From the NCBI RefSeq assembly GCF_008831085.1, contig NZ_WBJY01000001.1, positions 1,488,001 through 1,552,000 of the forward strand: a stretch of 64,000 nucleotides of DNA, read 5' to 3'. The position numbers were made by a program, and so were the translations under genes. The notes beneath the pieces were generated by a model, which did no database searches, had not been told where the DNA came from, and saw only the letters and a list, made by a program, of their open reading frames with translations. Source of the stretch: Pseudoclavibacter endophyticus. GTDB taxonomy: Bacteria > Actinomycetota > Actinomycetes > Actinomycetales > Microbacteriaceae. This document shows positions 27,108 to 36,240 of this stretch, in pieces. Numbering within the stretch: position 1 is the stretch's first letter; each line of letters opens with the position of its first letter.

Positions 27108-27728
27108 TCAGGGACGCTCGGGCTCAGGCTGGTCGTCGGCCGCCGCCGACCGGGCGGCGGCGTCATCCCGGTCCGCGGGCTCGAGCATGTCGTCTTCGTC
27201 GGAGACGATCTCCGCGAGCACCTGCTCGCGGAGATCCCCGGCCCAAACGAGCCCTTCGGCCTGCGACGCGCGGCCCCGCTCGACCTGTTCTTCCACGCGT
27301 TTCCCGAAGTCGTCGATTCGCTCCTCACTGCGACGCCGCAGCTCTTCGCTGCGAGCCCGGAGCTCCTCTGTCGTGTGGGTGACGCGCGCCGACAGGTCGT
27401 CGGCGCCCGTCGTCAGTCGTTCGTAGACGCCGGTGACGGTGTCGGACGCCGAGGCAGCGACGTGCTGCGCCCCTTCGCCGAGGTGCGCGGCGGCGCGCTT
27501 GGACGCTTCGCCGGCCCGTGTCGCGTAGTGCCGCGCCTGGTAGATGACGAGCGGGGTCGCTTCGTCGACGAGTTCCTGGGTGACCGCGACGCTTCGCCGG
27601 GCCTGCTCGCTCGTGGCGACGCGCTTCGTCGTTTCAACGATGCGGTCGTAGCGTTCGCGTCCGGCGCGGGCACCGAGCACATAGCCGATGCCGAAGCCGG
27701 CACCGAGCACGAGGATCACGCGTTTCAT
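27108..27728 (-). CDS. YtxH-like membrane-anchored coiled-coil protein
   Basis: A 206-residue protein: an N-terminal Gly-rich helix (VILVLGAGFGIGYVLGARAG) typical of YtxH-type proteins is followed by a long Glu/Arg/Ala-rich helical region of coiled-coil character (residues 60-150) and a disordered acidic tail. Such proteins are linked to envelope or stress functions in other bacteria, but the role is unknown. ATG 27728 lies 6 bases after a TACGCT -10 element; the longer frame through the neighbouring gene is an artefact. Confidence 0.7.
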   Translation of the reverse strand: MKRVILVLGAGFGIGYVLGARAGRERYDRIVETTKRVATSEQARRSVAVTQELVDEATPLVIYQARHYATRAGEASKRAAAHLGEGAQHVAASASDTVTGVYERLTTGADDLSARVTHTTEELRARSEELRRRSEERIDDFGKRVEEQVERGRASQAEGLVWAGDLREQVLAEIVSDEDDMLEPADRDDAAARSAAADDQPEPERP

Positions 27729-27734
27729 AGGTTC

Positions 27735-27740
27735 AGCGTA
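27735..27740 (-). promoter_or_regulatory. -10 element of the leaderless YtxH-like gene
   Basis: TACGCT on the minus strand ends 6 bases before ATG 27728; no ribosome-binding site is present. Confidence 0.55.
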
Positions 27741-27877
27741 TCGACAGAACCCGGGCAGACGCCCGGGGCGCCACGCGCGGGCCGGCGCGTTCGCCGGCGT
27801 CATCCGGCCGGGGGAGGTTTGTGCGACGGCCGACTGAGGCGGATGCCATGATCGGTGACGGCGCTGCGTCGTCGCGT

Positions 27878-27883
27878 TATCGT
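27878..27883 (+). promoter_or_regulatory. -10 element of the PrsW pair
   Basis: TATCGT lies 28 bases before the GTG start of the first PrsW gene and leaves a short leader with AGGAGG. Confidence 0.4.
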
Positions 27884-27911
27884 GGCCTCTGCGCCGCGGA
27901 CAGGAGGACCC

Positions 27912-29069
27912 GTGACCTCGTCGAACACGACCGACTCTGCCGTCATCAGGCCGCGTCGCCATTTGCCGATGGCATGGCTGGCCGTGTTCGCCGTCGCGAT
28001 CGTGTGTCTGCTCATCGTGGTGGCCTGGCTGCTCGTGACGTTGCAGGTCTCCGCGATCGTGATGGCGATCCCGGCGCTGGTCCCGTTGGCGATCGTCGTG
28101 AGCATCATCGTCTGGCTCGACCGCTGGGAGCCGGAACCGCGCATCCTGATGGCCCTCGCGCTCTTCTACGGGGCGGGGGCGTCGATCCTCGGCACGCTGG
28201 TGACCGGCAACTTCATGCTGACCGTCGCGGCTCGGTATCTGCGCACCGTCGGCGAGGTCAATACGTACGCGGTGGTTGTGCAAGCCCCCGTCATCGAGGA
28301 GTTGATCAAGGGGGTCGGCATCCTCGTCATCCTCGCCCTCGCTCGGCGTGAGTTCAACGGGCCGGTCGACGGCTTCATCTACGGCGCACTCATCGGCGCC
28401 GGGTTCGCCTTCACCGAGAACATCGTCTACTTCGCGAGCGCCGGCGATACCGGTGTGAGCCTCGTATGGGTGCTCGTCGTCCGGTGCATCCTTGCGCCGT
28501 TCGCGCACGTGCTGTTCTCCGGCCTGATCGGCATCGGCGTCGGCTGGGCGACGCGTCGCACAGGGATCGGTCGGATCGTCCTCGGATTTCTCGCAGGTCT
28601 CCTCGCCGCGATCCTCACCCACGCGTTCTGGAACGGGGGGAGCGTGCTCGTGCTGCCGATGCTCGGCATCAATCCGAACAATCCCGTCGGGTGGATCGCA
28701 TTCTACGTGCTTACGCAGGTGCCGTTGTTCGCGGCGTGCACCTGGCTCGTGCTGCGGCTCATCGACGATGACCGGGCGGCGACTCGCCACCGTCTGCGTG
28801 AATACACCGAGGCTGGGTGGTTCACGGCGAGTGAGCTGCGGATGCTGACCGATCTCGACAATCGTGCCAAAGCGCTGGCGTGGGCGCGCAAGCGCGGCGC
28901 CAGGGCGCATCGGGCGATGACCGGCTTCATTCGCGATGCGACGCGGCTCGCCTACGCGCGCGAACATGCCAGCATCGACAAAAAGGACCCAGACCGCCGC
29001 ATCGCCGAGCGAGCCCTGCTCGACGAGGTGCTCGCGCGGCGCCGTGAACTTCAGGAAGCGACGGAATGA
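27912..29069 (+). CDS. PrsW-like intramembrane protease 1
   Basis: A 385-residue polytopic membrane protein of the PrsW/CPBP-related metalloprotease group; B. subtilis PrsW performs site-1 cleavage of the anti-sigma factor RsiW. About eight helices are visible. Family motifs are WLDRWEPEP near residue 68, the paired glutamates in APVIEELIKG (residues 129-130), AGFAFTENIVYF (FTEN, about 167-170), FAHVLFSG, and THAFWNGG. A soluble C-terminal tail of about 100 charged residues follows. GTG 27912 has AGGAGG at 27902-27907. Its stop overlaps the next gene (ATGA). Confidence 0.88.
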   Translation: MTSSNTTDSAVIRPRRHLPMAWLAVFAVAIVCLLIVVAWLLVTLQVSAIVMAIPALVPLAIVVSIIVWLDRWEPEPRILMALALFYGAGASILGTLVTGNFMLTVAARYLRTVGEVNTYAVVVQAPVIEELIKGVGILVILALARREFNGPVDGFIYGALIGAGFAFTENIVYFASAGDTGVSLVWVLVVRCILAPFAHVLFSGLIGIGVGWATRRTGIGRIVLGFLAGLLAAILTHAFWNGGSVLVLPMLGINPNNPVGWIAFYVLTQVPLFAACTWLVLRLIDDDRAATRHRLREYTEAGWFTASELRMLTDLDNRAKALAWARKRGARAHRAMTGFIRDATRLAYAREHASIDKKDPDRRIAERALLDEVLARRRELQEATE

Positions 29070-30733
29070 CCTCGTACATGCCGCCCCAGCCCGGGCGACC
29101 GAACGCGCACTCGGCGCCGCCGCATCAGCAGCACGGGGTGGGGCCCGGCCAGCATCCGTCCGGGCAGTTCGCCGACCAGCGGCTGCCCCTGGGGCCGCAG
29201 TTCGTGGAGGAACTGCCGCCGAAACGCAACACACTCATGACCGTCGTGACGATCGCGATCATGGGCGTCGCATTCCTGGGCACGATCGCCATCTTGATCC
29301 TCGCACTCGTGCAGTCGAGCGTTTCGCTGGTCCTGGTATCGATCGTCCTGGCCGTCTTCACGCTCGCCTTCGTGTGGCTCGTGGTCTGGTTCATCGACCG
29401 GTGGGAGCCGGAACCGAAACTGCTGTTGTTCGGGGCACTGCTGTGGGGCGCCGGCATCGCAACGGCTGGCGCCCTGCTCTTCGGTCTCGCGGCAGAGGTC
29501 CTCTGGCTGGTGTTCGCGCTGCCGCCGCTGCCCGACTGGTGGGGCGCCGTCGTGCAGGCGCCCCTCGTGGAGGAGTTCTTCAAGGGCGTCGGGGTGCTCA
29601 TCATCTTCTTCGTCGCCAGAAAGCACTTCAACGGTCCGACGGACGGGATTGTGTTCGGGGCGCTCTCGGGCGCGGGGTTCGCCTTCACGGAGAACATCCT
29701 GTACTTCTCGAGCCAGGCGGCCGCCGGCTTCGAGCAGAGCGCCGCCGCCGGCGTCGTGTCGATCGGTTTTCAGTTCGGCATCCGGGGCGTCGCCATGCCG
29801 CTTCTGCATCCGATCTGCGCGTCGCTCACCGGCGCCGCGATCGGGTTCGCCGCCCGCAAGTGGGGCATGGGCGGCGCGATCGGCGGCTTCTTCGTCGGGC
29901 TCGCTCCCGCGGTGTTCGTGCACTTCGTCTGGAACGGCGGATCGACGCTCGCCGACTCCCTGGCTGCTGACCCGGCGCAATCGCTCGGCTACCTCGCGCT
30001 GCTGTTCTTCTTGGTCATGGTGCCCATCTTCATCGCGTGGATCATCATGGTCGTCATGCTCCGCCGCGGTGACCGGAAGCTGCTTCGCGAGCGTCTGGGC
30101 GAATACGCGCGCGTCGGCTGGTATTCGCGCGCAGAGGTCGACATGCTCTCGTCGATGCAGGGCCGAAGCGGCGCGCGCGCCTGGGCCAGGAGGGCCGGCC
30201 CGGAGGCCGTGCGCGCTATGCGAACGTTCATCGAAGAGTCGACGCGACTCGCGCACGTTCGCACGCGAGTGCTGCACAGCCCCGGAAACCAGGCGTCCTT
30301 GCGTGCGGAGCAGGAACTGCTCTCGGATCTGACACGAATCCGGCGCGTGCTGAATCGCTCACAGCCCGGGGGCGTCCAACACATGCAGGCCGCCCCCGCC
30401 GTTGCGGTTCCGACCAACGCGCCACCCCGCATGCCGCAGCCCTATCAGTCGTCTGCCGGCCCGCAATTCCAGCGGCCGCACGTGGGTGCGTCCCCGTACC
30501 AGGGCCAGCAGCAGCCCGGCGCGCATCGGCAGCCGAGTCCGTACCAGCAGCCGGGTCCGTACCAGCAACCGGGTCCGTACCAGCAACCCGGTGCGGGGGC
30601 GCCAGGCCCGCGGCAGCAGCCGCCGTTCCCGGACCAGGGGAGCCGGCCTCCTGCGTCCAGCACCGGCCAGAGCCCGTACGGACCGTCCCCGGCGGGCCCG
30701 ACGGGCCCGTCGGGCCCGCCCTCGGCGCGGTGA
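29066..30733 (+). CDS. PrsW-like intramembrane protease 2 with Pro/Gln-rich tails
   Basis: A 555-residue paralogue of the preceding gene. A Pro/His/Gln-rich cytoplasmic N-terminus of about 55 residues precedes the membrane core, which repeats the family motifs: FIDRWEPEP, APLVEEFFKG, AGFAFTENILYF, LLHPICASLTG and VHFVWNGG. The last 130 residues are Pro/Gln/Tyr/Gly-rich and include three YQQPGP repeats, then a PTGPSGP end. Such tails usually mediate protein contacts. The ATGA overlap indicates co-translation with protease 1, so the two may form a heteromer. Confidence 0.88.
   Translation: MTSYMPPQPGRPNAHSAPPHQQHGVGPGQHPSGQFADQRLPLGPQFVEELPPKRNTLMTVVTIAIMGVAFLGTIAILILALVQSSVSLVLVSIVLAVFTLAFVWLVVWFIDRWEPEPKLLLFGALLWGAGIATAGALLFGLAAEVLWLVFALPPLPDWWGAVVQAPLVEEFFKGVGVLIIFFVARKHFNGPTDGIVFGALSGAGFAFTENILYFSSQAAAGFEQSAAAGVVSIGFQFGIRGVAMPLLHPICASLTGAAIGFAARKWGMGGAIGGFFVGLAPAVFVHFVWNGGSTLADSLAADPAQSLGYLALLFFLVMVPIFIAWIIMVVMLRRGDRKLLRERLGEYARVGWYSRAEVDMLSSMQGRSGARAWARRAGPEAVRAMRTFIEESTRLAHVRTRVLHSPGNQASLRAEQELLSDLTRIRRVLNRSQPGGVQHMQAAPAVAVPTNAPPRMPQPYQSSAGPQFQRPHVGASPYQGQQQPGAHRQPSPYQQPGPYQQPGPYQQPGAGAPGPRQQPPFPDQGSRPPASSTGQSPYGPSPAGPTGPSGPPSAR
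30539..30592 (+). repeat. three tandem 18-base repeats encoding PYQQPG units
   Basis: Copies at 30539-30556, 30557-30574 and 30575-30592 differ at only one or two third positions and encode the Pro/Gln/Tyr repeats in the tail of the second PrsW protein. Confidence 0.85.
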
Positions 30734-30788
30734 TGAATGCACCGCGGCGACCAGCGCGGTCGCACCTCGAGATGCTTGGATGGTTGCC

Positions 30789-31160
30789 ATGAGCGATACG
30801 GAACGCACGAAGCCAGAGATCGACTTTCCCGAGGGCCCTGCTCCCGACAAGCTGGAGATCGAAGACCTCATCGTCGGAGACGGCGACGAGGCAGCAGCTT
30901 CCTCCACGGTCAAGGTGCACTATCTCGGTGTCGACTACGAATCGGGTGACGAGTTCGACTCCTCGTGGAGCAGGGGCGAACCCATCGAGTTCCCGCTCTC
31001 CGCCCTCGTGAAAGGGTGGCAGGAGGGCATCCCCGGCATGAGGGTCGGCGGTCGCCGCAAGCTGGTCCTCCCGCCCGCCCTCGCCTACGGCACGTCGGGC
31101 GGACACCCGCTCGCGGGCCGCACGCTGGTGTTCGTCATCGACCTGCTGGGCGTTCGCTGA
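30789..31160 (+). CDS. FKBP-type peptidyl-prolyl isomerase
   Basis: A 123-residue single-domain FKBP that catalyses cis-trans isomerisation at proline. Visible family residues are VKVHYLGVDYESGDEFDSSW, the LVKGWQEGIPGMRVGGRRKLVLPPALAYG block, and the LVFVIDLLGV end. There is no signal peptide, so it is cytoplasmic. It lies upstream of rpsO, where an FKBP is often found in this group. The ATG at 30789 lacks a ribosome site; a weak hexamer TTGGAT ends 7 bases upstream, so it may be leaderless. Confidence 0.92.
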   Translation: MSDTERTKPEIDFPEGPAPDKLEIEDLIVGDGDEAAASSTVKVHYLGVDYESGDEFDSSWSRGEPIEFPLSALVKGWQEGIPGMRVGGRRKLVLPPALAYGTSGGHPLAGRTLVFVIDLLGVR

Positions 31161-31225
31161 GCCCACCCGACGGCTCGCCGCTCCGGATCCGCGCGGCTCG
31201 CGCGCCCGGGGTGGCGTCGTTGTGC

Positions 31226-31231
31226 TAGCAT
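31226..31231 (+). promoter_or_regulatory. -10 element of rpsO
   Basis: TAGCAT lies about 90 bases before the rpsO ATG. The leader could host S15 autoregulation as in other bacteria, but I see no clear binding structure. Confidence 0.5.
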
Positions 31232-31321
31232 CGTGAGGTTGCCGTGAATCGGCCGCGGATCGAGAGCGTCTTCCACATCGGGTGGTTGACACCGCGCAAC
31301 GGACGAAGGGGAGTTCACGCC

Positions 31322-31591
31322 ATGGCATTGCCTGCCGACGTCAAGAAGTCCATCATCGAGGAATACGCTACGCACCCCGGTGACACCGGATCTCCCGAGG
31401 TCCAGATCGCCCTGCTGTCGAAGCGCATCCGCGACCTCACCGAGCACCTGAAGTCGCACAAGCACGACCACCACTCGCGCCGCGGCCTGCTGCTGCTCGT
31501 GGGTCAGCGTCGTCGACTGCTCAGCTATCTCAGCGACATCGACATCGAGCGCTACCGCTCGCTGATCGCGCGCCTCGGCCTGCGCCGCTAG
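31322..31591 (+). CDS. rpsO: 30S ribosomal protein S15
   Basis: The 89-residue S15 protein binds 16S rRNA helices 20-22. It matches the family in length, with the [14 protein letters not shown] block, [23 protein letters not shown], and [12 protein letters not shown] at the end. ATG 31322 is preceded by GGGGAGT. It is monocistronic here: a strong terminator follows, and metB separates it from pnp. Confidence 0.97.
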   Translation: MALPADVKKSIIEEYATHPGDTGSPEVQIALLSKRIRDLTEHLKSHKHDHHSRRGLLLLVGQRRRLLSYLSDIDIERYRSLIARLGLRR

Positions 31592-31616
31592 CACGCCAAG
31601 CACCGCAGCGCTGACG

Positions 31617-31654
31617 CGAACGGCCCGCATCCACGCCCGGATGCGGGCCGTTCG
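31617..31654 (+). terminator. rpsO terminator
   Basis: A perfect 15-base stem (GAACGGCCCGCATCC and its complement) with loop ACGCCC, 26 bases after the rpsO stop. There is no T-run, as is usual for high-GC actinobacteria. Confidence 0.8.
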
Positions 31655-31728
31655 TGCGCGCGGGGCAGGACGCCCATCGGTCCGCAACCCGGCGTCACAT
31701 CGATTCGTTGCCCGCTCGGCTCACCCAA

Positions 31729-31734
31729 TATGGT
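31729..31734 (+). promoter_or_regulatory. -10 element of leaderless metB
   Basis: TATGGT ends 7 bases before ATG 31742; no ribosome-binding site. Confidence 0.5.
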
Positions 31735-31741
31735 TTCCGCC

Positions 31742-32902
31742 ATGCCCGATTTCTCGCCCCTGACCCGTGCGCTCCGAACCGGCTTCGAAAGCGACACCAC
31801 GCACGGTGCCGTCGTGCCCCCGATCTATCTCTCGTCGAACTTCACGTTCGAGGGCATCGGCGCTCCGCGGCCATACGACTACACGAGGGCGGGCAATCCC
31901 ACTCGCGATCTCTTCGGTGACGCGGTGTCGACCCTCGAGGGCGGGGCCGGAGGCACGGTCGTGTCGACCGGAATGGCCGCCATCACCCTCGCCGTGTTCA
32001 TGTCGATCCGTGCAGGCGACACGATCGTCGTGCCGCACGACTGCTACGGAGGGTCGTGGCGGCTGTTCGACTCCCTGCAGTCGAACGGTTTCGCGCGCAT
32101 CGAGACGGTGGACCTCACGCAGACCGAGGCGGCGCTCGACGCCATCGCCCAGATCAAACCCGCGCTGCTGTGGCTCGAGACGCCGTCGAACCCCCTCCTG
32201 CGCATCAGCGACCTGCGGGCTCTCGCCGAGGCGGGGCACGGGGTCGGCGCCATCGTCGGCGCTGACAATACATTCCTCACGCCGCTCGGCCAGCGACCGA
32301 TCGAGCTCGGTGTCGACGTCGTCGCACACTCGGCAACCAAGTACCTCAACGGCCACAGCGACGTCGTGGCGGGCGTTGTCGTCGCGAAGACGACCGAGCT
32401 CCACGAGCGTGCGGCTTGGTGGGCGAACGTGCTGGGACTCACGGGAAGCCCGTTCGACGCCTACCTGGCATTGCGCGGACTGCGCACGCTCGACGTGCGG
32501 TGGCGGCGTCATCAGGAGGTCGCCCAGGCGGTCGCAGAGGCGATCGAGGGGCACGACGCCCTCGCCGCCGTCTACTATCCGGGGCTCCCATCACACCCGG
32601 GCCACGAGTTGGCCGCATCGCAGCAGTTCGGCTTCGGCGCGATGCTGTCGTTCGAGCTGAAGGGCGGTCTCGACGCCGTTCGCCGATTCGCCGACGGCCT
32701 CGAGCTCTTCAGCCTCGCCGAGTCGCTCGGCGGAACCGAGTCGCTCGTGGCGCATCCGGCGACCATGACGCACGCCTCGATGACACCCGAGGCCCGAGAG
32801 GCCGCGGGCGTCAGCGACGGCCTCCTGCGGCTGTCGATCGGCATCGACGCAGCAGACGACCTGATCGCCGACCTGTCGGCCGCGCTCGAGCGCGCACGCT
32901 GA
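31742..32902 (+). CDS. metB: cystathionine gamma-synthase-like PLP enzyme
   Basis: A Cys/Met-metabolism PLP enzyme that, as MetB, joins an activated homoserine with cysteine to form cystathionine. The 386-residue protein has the [12 protein letters not shown] motif, [10 protein letters not shown], the GADNTFLTP segment and the PLP lysine in [16 protein letters not shown]. These blocks resemble E. coli MetB closely. Cystathionine gamma-lyases and homocysteine synthases share the fold, so the precise reaction is inferred. It lies between rpsO and pnp with its own promoter. Confidence 0.82.
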   Translation: MPDFSPLTRALRTGFESDTTHGAVVPPIYLSSNFTFEGIGAPRPYDYTRAGNPTRDLFGDAVSTLEGGAGGTVVSTGMAAITLAVFMSIRAGDTIVVPHDCYGGSWRLFDSLQSNGFARIETVDLTQTEAALDAIAQIKPALLWLETPSNPLLRISDLRALAEAGHGVGAIVGADNTFLTPLGQRPIELGVDVVAHSATKYLNGHSDVVAGVVVAKTTELHERAAWWANVLGLTGSPFDAYLALRGLRTLDVRWRRHQEVAQAVAEAIEGHDALAAVYYPGLPSHPGHELAASQQFGFGAMLSFELKGGLDAVRRFADGLELFSLAESLGGTESLVAHPATMTHASMTPEAREAAGVSDGLLRLSIGIDAADDLIADLSAALERAR

Positions 32903-32965
32903 GGGCAGCGTCCGCCGTGTGCCCGGACCCGCCGCGTGCTCGGCGCCGGGAAGGCACCCGGCTGC

Positions 32966-32971
32966 TAGGCT
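32966..32971 (+). promoter_or_regulatory. -10 element of pnp
   Basis: TAGGCT is a good -10 and gives a leader of about 175 bases. A second A/T-rich stretch, TATAAC at 32981-32986, is less TANNNT-like. Confidence 0.45.
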
Positions 32972-32979
32972 GGTGGGCG

Positions 32980-33145
32980 GTATAACACCACGAACACCCC
33001 AAACTCGCACGCGGGTCGGCGGGCTGCTGGTCTTCGGTGGTGGCGTTCCGGGCGTCGACGGCGAGACGTGCGGGATGCTTCGACTGACGATCAGCCTGAC
33101 CGTTTCAGGTTCTGCCCCCCGCCCTTCCTGCGTGAATGCACGTAA
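32980..33145 (+). ncRNA. structured pnp 5' leader (probable Actino-pnp type)
   Basis: The leader is long and can fold: GTCGA 33054-33058 pairs with TCGAC 33080-33084, and CCTGA 33095-33099 pairs with TCAGG 33105-33109. Actinobacterial pnp genes are known to carry a conserved leader motif, Actino-pnp, thought to take part in RNase-mediated feedback. The assignment rests on position and foldability, not on a model match. Confidence 0.45.
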
Positions 33146-33155
33146 GGAGTACCCT

Positions 33156-35411
33156 TTGGAGGGTCCAGAAATCCGTTTCGCCGAAGCCGTCATTGACAAT
33201 GGCAGCTATGGCACCCGAAAGATCCGGTTCGAGGCCGGCCGTCTCGCTCAGCAGGCGCAGGGCTCGGCCGTCGCGTACCTCGACGACGAGACCATGCTGC
33301 TCTCGGCAACGAGCGCATCGAAGCAGCCCCGCGAGGGCCTCGACTTCTTCCCGCTGACGATCGACGTCGAAGAGCGTTCGTATGCCGCGGGCAAGATCCC
33401 CGGCTCGTTCTTCCGTCGCGAGGGCCGACCGTCCACCGAGGCGATTCTCGCCTGCCGGCTGATCGACCGTCCGCTCCGGCCCTCGTTCGTCGAGGGCCTG
33501 CGCAACGAGATCCAGGTCGTCGTGACCGTGCTCGCCGTTGCGCCGGACGAGCACTATGAAGCGCTCGCGATCAACGCCGCCTCGCTGTCGACGCAGCTGT
33601 CGGGACTTCCCTTCTCGGGACCCATCGGCGGCATTCGACTTGCCCTGATCGGCGACCAGTGGGTCGCGTTCCCCACGCACACGCAGCTGCAACAGGCAGT
33701 CTTCGACCTCACGGTCGCGGGTCGCATCGTTCGCGGCGCCGACGGCAGTGAGGACATCGCCATCATGATGGTCGAGGCCGAGGCGACGGAGAGCGCCTGG
33801 GACCTCATCCAGGGTGGCGCGACCAAGCCGAACGAAGCCGTCGTGGCCCAGGGCCTCGAGGCGGCCAAGCCGTTCCTGTCGCAGCTCGTGAAGGCCCAGG
33901 AACAGCTCGCCGCAGAAGCCGCGAAGCCGACGGCCGACTACCCGGTCTTCCCGCCGTACTCGCAGGAGGCCTACGACGCTGTCGCGGCCCTGTCATATGA
34001 CCGGCTGAGCGAGATCTACCAGATCGCCGACAAGCTCGAGCGTCAGGCCGCCGACGACGCGCTCAAGTCCGAAGTCAAGGCCGAGATCACCGCCAAGGTC
34101 TCGGCGGGCGAGCTCAACGAGTCGATCGCCGCGCAGGTATCCGGCGCCTACAAGGCCGTGACCAAGGTCGTGGTCCGAGGGCGCATCCTTCGCGACGGCC
34201 AACGTATCGACGGCCGCGGAGTCGCGGACATCCGCCAGCTCGATGCCGAAGTCGACGTCGTTCCGCGCGTTCACGGTTCGGCGATCTTCCAGCGCGGCGA
34301 GACGCAGATCCTCGGCGTCACAACCCTCGGCATGCTGAAGATGGAGCAGCAGATCGACTCCCTCTCGCCCGTCACGTCGAAGCGCTACATGCACCACTAC
34401 AACTTCCCGCCGTATTCGACGGGTGAGACGGGTCGTGTCGGCAGTCCCAAGCGCCGCGAGATCGGCCACGGCTACCTCGCCGAACGGGCCCTCGTGCCCG
34501 TGCTGCCGAGTCGCGAGGAGTTCCCGTACGCGATCCGGCAGGTCTCGGAGGCGCTCAGCTCGAACGGCTCCACCTCGATGGGCTCGGTGTGCGCGTCGAC
34601 GCTCTCGCTGCTCAACGCCGGTGTTCCTCTGCGCGCCCCCGTTGCGGGCATCGCGATGGGGCTCGTCAGCGACACCGTCGAGGGGGAGACGCGCTACGCG
34701 GCCCTCACCGACATCCTGGGCACCGAAGACGCACTCGGCGACATGGACTTCAAGGTCGCCGGCACCAAGGAGTTCGTGACGGCGATCCAGCTCGACACGA
34801 AACTCGACGGCATCCCCTCTGAGGTGCTCGACCGTGCCTTGCGCCAGGCGTATGACGCCCGCGTACAGATCCTCGACCGTGCCATCACGGCGGTCATCGA
34901 CTCGCCTGATGAGTTGGCGCCGACGGCACCGCGCATCATCACGGTCAGGGTGCCCGTCGACAAGATCGGCGAGGTGATCGGGCCCAAGGGCAAGGTCATC
35001 AACCAGATTCAGGACGACACCGGCGCCGACATCTCGATCGAGGACGACGGCACGGTCTACATCGGCGCCACCGACGGACCTGCTGCCGAAGCCGCTCGCG
35101 CCGCGATCAATGCGATCGCGAACCCCACCAACCCGGAGGTCGGCGAGCAGTACCTCGGCACGGTGGTCAAGATCGCGACCTTCGGTGCGTTCGTCTCGCT
35201 GCTGCCCGGCAAGGACGGCCTGCTCCACATCTCCGAGGTGCGGAAGCTCGCGGGCGGCAAGCGCGTCGAGAACGTCGAAGACGTCGTTTCCGTCGGTCAG
35301 AAGATCCTGATCGAAATCACGAAGGTCGACGACCGCGGCAAGCTGTCCCTCGCGCCCGTCATCGAGGCGCAGACAGACGGCGCGGCCGACGTCGCCGACG
35401 GCGACGTGTAA
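33156..35411 (+). CDS. pnp: polynucleotide phosphorylase
   Basis: A 3'-5' exoribonuclease that degrades RNA with phosphate. The 751-residue protein has two RNase PH domains (the second includes [11 protein letters not shown] and the [10 protein letters not shown] catalytic block), a KH domain ([26 protein letters not shown]) and a C-terminal S1 domain ([26 protein letters not shown]). The TTG start at 33156 is chosen because AAGGAG lies at 33144-33149 and the conserved [18 protein letters not shown] segment follows directly. The leader is probably regulatory. Confidence 0.96.
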   Translation: MEGPEIRFAEAVIDNGSYGTRKIRFEAGRLAQQAQGSAVAYLDDETMLLSATSASKQPREGLDFFPLTIDVEERSYAAGKIPGSFFRREGRPSTEAILACRLIDRPLRPSFVEGLRNEIQVVVTVLAVAPDEHYEALAINAASLSTQLSGLPFSGPIGGIRLALIGDQWVAFPTHTQLQQAVFDLTVAGRIVRGADGSEDIAIMMVEAEATESAWDLIQGGATKPNEAVVAQGLEAAKPFLSQLVKAQEQLAAEAAKPTADYPVFPPYSQEAYDAVAALSYDRLSEIYQIADKLERQAADDALKSEVKAEITAKVSAGELNESIAAQVSGAYKAVTKVVVRGRILRDGQRIDGRGVADIRQLDAEVDVVPRVHGSAIFQRGETQILGVTTLGMLKMEQQIDSLSPVTSKRYMHHYNFPPYSTGETGRVGSPKRREIGHGYLAERALVPVLPSREEFPYAIRQVSEALSSNGSTSMGSVCASTLSLLNAGVPLRAPVAGIAMGLVSDTVEGETRYAALTDILGTEDALGDMDFKVAGTKEFVTAIQLDTKLDGIPSEVLDRALRQAYDARVQILDRAITAVIDSPDELAPTAPRIITVRVPVDKIGEVIGPKGKVINQIQDDTGADISIEDDGTVYIGATDGPAAEAARAAINAIANPTNPEVGEQYLGTVVKIATFGAFVSLLPGKDGLLHISEVRKLAGGKRVENVEDVVSVGQKILIEITKVDDRGKLSLAPVIEAQTDGAADVADGDV

Positions 35412-35454
35412 GGCGCACCGCGCACCCGGGCGCACCCGCGAAGGGCGGCCCCAA

Positions 35455-35493
35455 CGCGAATCGCCCCCTCGCCGAGCGAGGGGGCGATTTGCG
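35455..35493. terminator. pnp terminator, probably bidirectional
   Basis: A 14-base perfect stem (AATCGCCCCCTCGC and its complement) with loop CGA, extendable outward by about four pairs. It lies 47 bases after pnp and faces the convergent YbhB-type gene. Confidence 0.75.
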
Positions 35494-35533
35494 CATGCCA
35501 GCACCGCGCCAACGTGCGCGGCGCTGCAGTGCC

Positions 35534-36055
35534 CTACGCGCCCGTGTTCTCGAAGACCGCGTGGACGTGCCCCCGTGCGATGACGTGCTCCCTGGCCATG
35601 AAGTTCACGCGTGCACCCGTGAGATTGTCGGGGATGTCGAGAGTGGCGTCGAGTGCCGAAACCGTGAAGAAGTAGCGGTGCGGCCCGTGGCCCGCCGGCG
35701 GCGCGGCGCCGCGGTACTCGCGCCCCAGCGTCTCGTTGAAGCCGGCCTTCGCGCCCTCGGGCAGGTCGACCTCGTCGCCCGTCCCGGCGCCCTCGGGCAA
35801 CGACGTCACGCCGCCGGGAATGTTGTAGACGACCCAGTGCCAGAACCCGCTCATGGTGGGGGCGTCGGGGTCATAACAGGTCACAAGGTAGGCCGCGGCG
35901 CCATCGACGGCGTCCCACTCGAGTGCGGGCGACCTCCCCTGACCGCCGTGGCTCGGCGCGACATTCGCGTCGGGCAGTGTGTCGCCGTTCGTGAACGGAG
36001 CGCGCACGGCGAGCTTCGGCACGGGCGCGAGTTTCTCGTACGGATCGTTCGGCAT
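35534..36055 (-). CDS. YbhB/YbcL family (PEBP-like) protein
   Basis: A 173-residue protein of the phosphatidylethanolamine-binding-protein fold. Visible family blocks are GQGRSPALEWD, CYDPDAPTMSGFWHWVVYNIPG (Asp-Pro-Asp-Ala-Pro and His of the ligand pocket), GPHRYFFTVSALD and a REHVIARGHVHAVF end. There is no signal peptide, unlike E. coli YbcL. The natural ligand is unknown. ATG 36055 has GGGAGGA just upstream; a second ATG four codons earlier overlaps that site. Confidence 0.85.
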   Translation of the reverse strand: MPNDPYEKLAPVPKLAVRAPFTNGDTLPDANVAPSHGGQGRSPALEWDAVDGAAAYLVTCYDPDAPTMSGFWHWVVYNIPGGVTSLPEGAGTGDEVDLPEGAKAGFNETLGREYRGAAPPAGHGPHRYFFTVSALDATLDIPDNLTGARVNFMAREHVIARGHVHAVFENTGA

Positions 36056-36225
36056 AGGTCCTCCCATACTGGTCCGCCCCGGGATCGGAGCGAGGATTGC
36101 GTGCACGTCGATGCTGGCACAGCGTGGGCACGGCGGGCTGAGGCCGGGCCCCGGTCCGCCGCGCATTCTCGGTCGGCTCGTTCGCGGGACCGTGGCGTGT
36201 CAAGGTGGTGCAGCACGCGAGCACC

Positions 36226-36231
36226 TAGGAT
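36226..36231 (+). promoter_or_regulatory. -10 element of leaderless M16 peptidase gene
   Basis: TAGGAT ends 9 bases before ATG 36241; no ribosome-binding site. Confidence 0.5.
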
Positions 36232-36240
36232 GTCGAGGTC

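Noticed and set aside
27108-29234. A 708-codon minus-strand frame including the YtxH-like protein
   Set aside because: Only the last 206 codons look real; the rest is antisense to PrsW 1, and a -10 element fixes the start at 27728.
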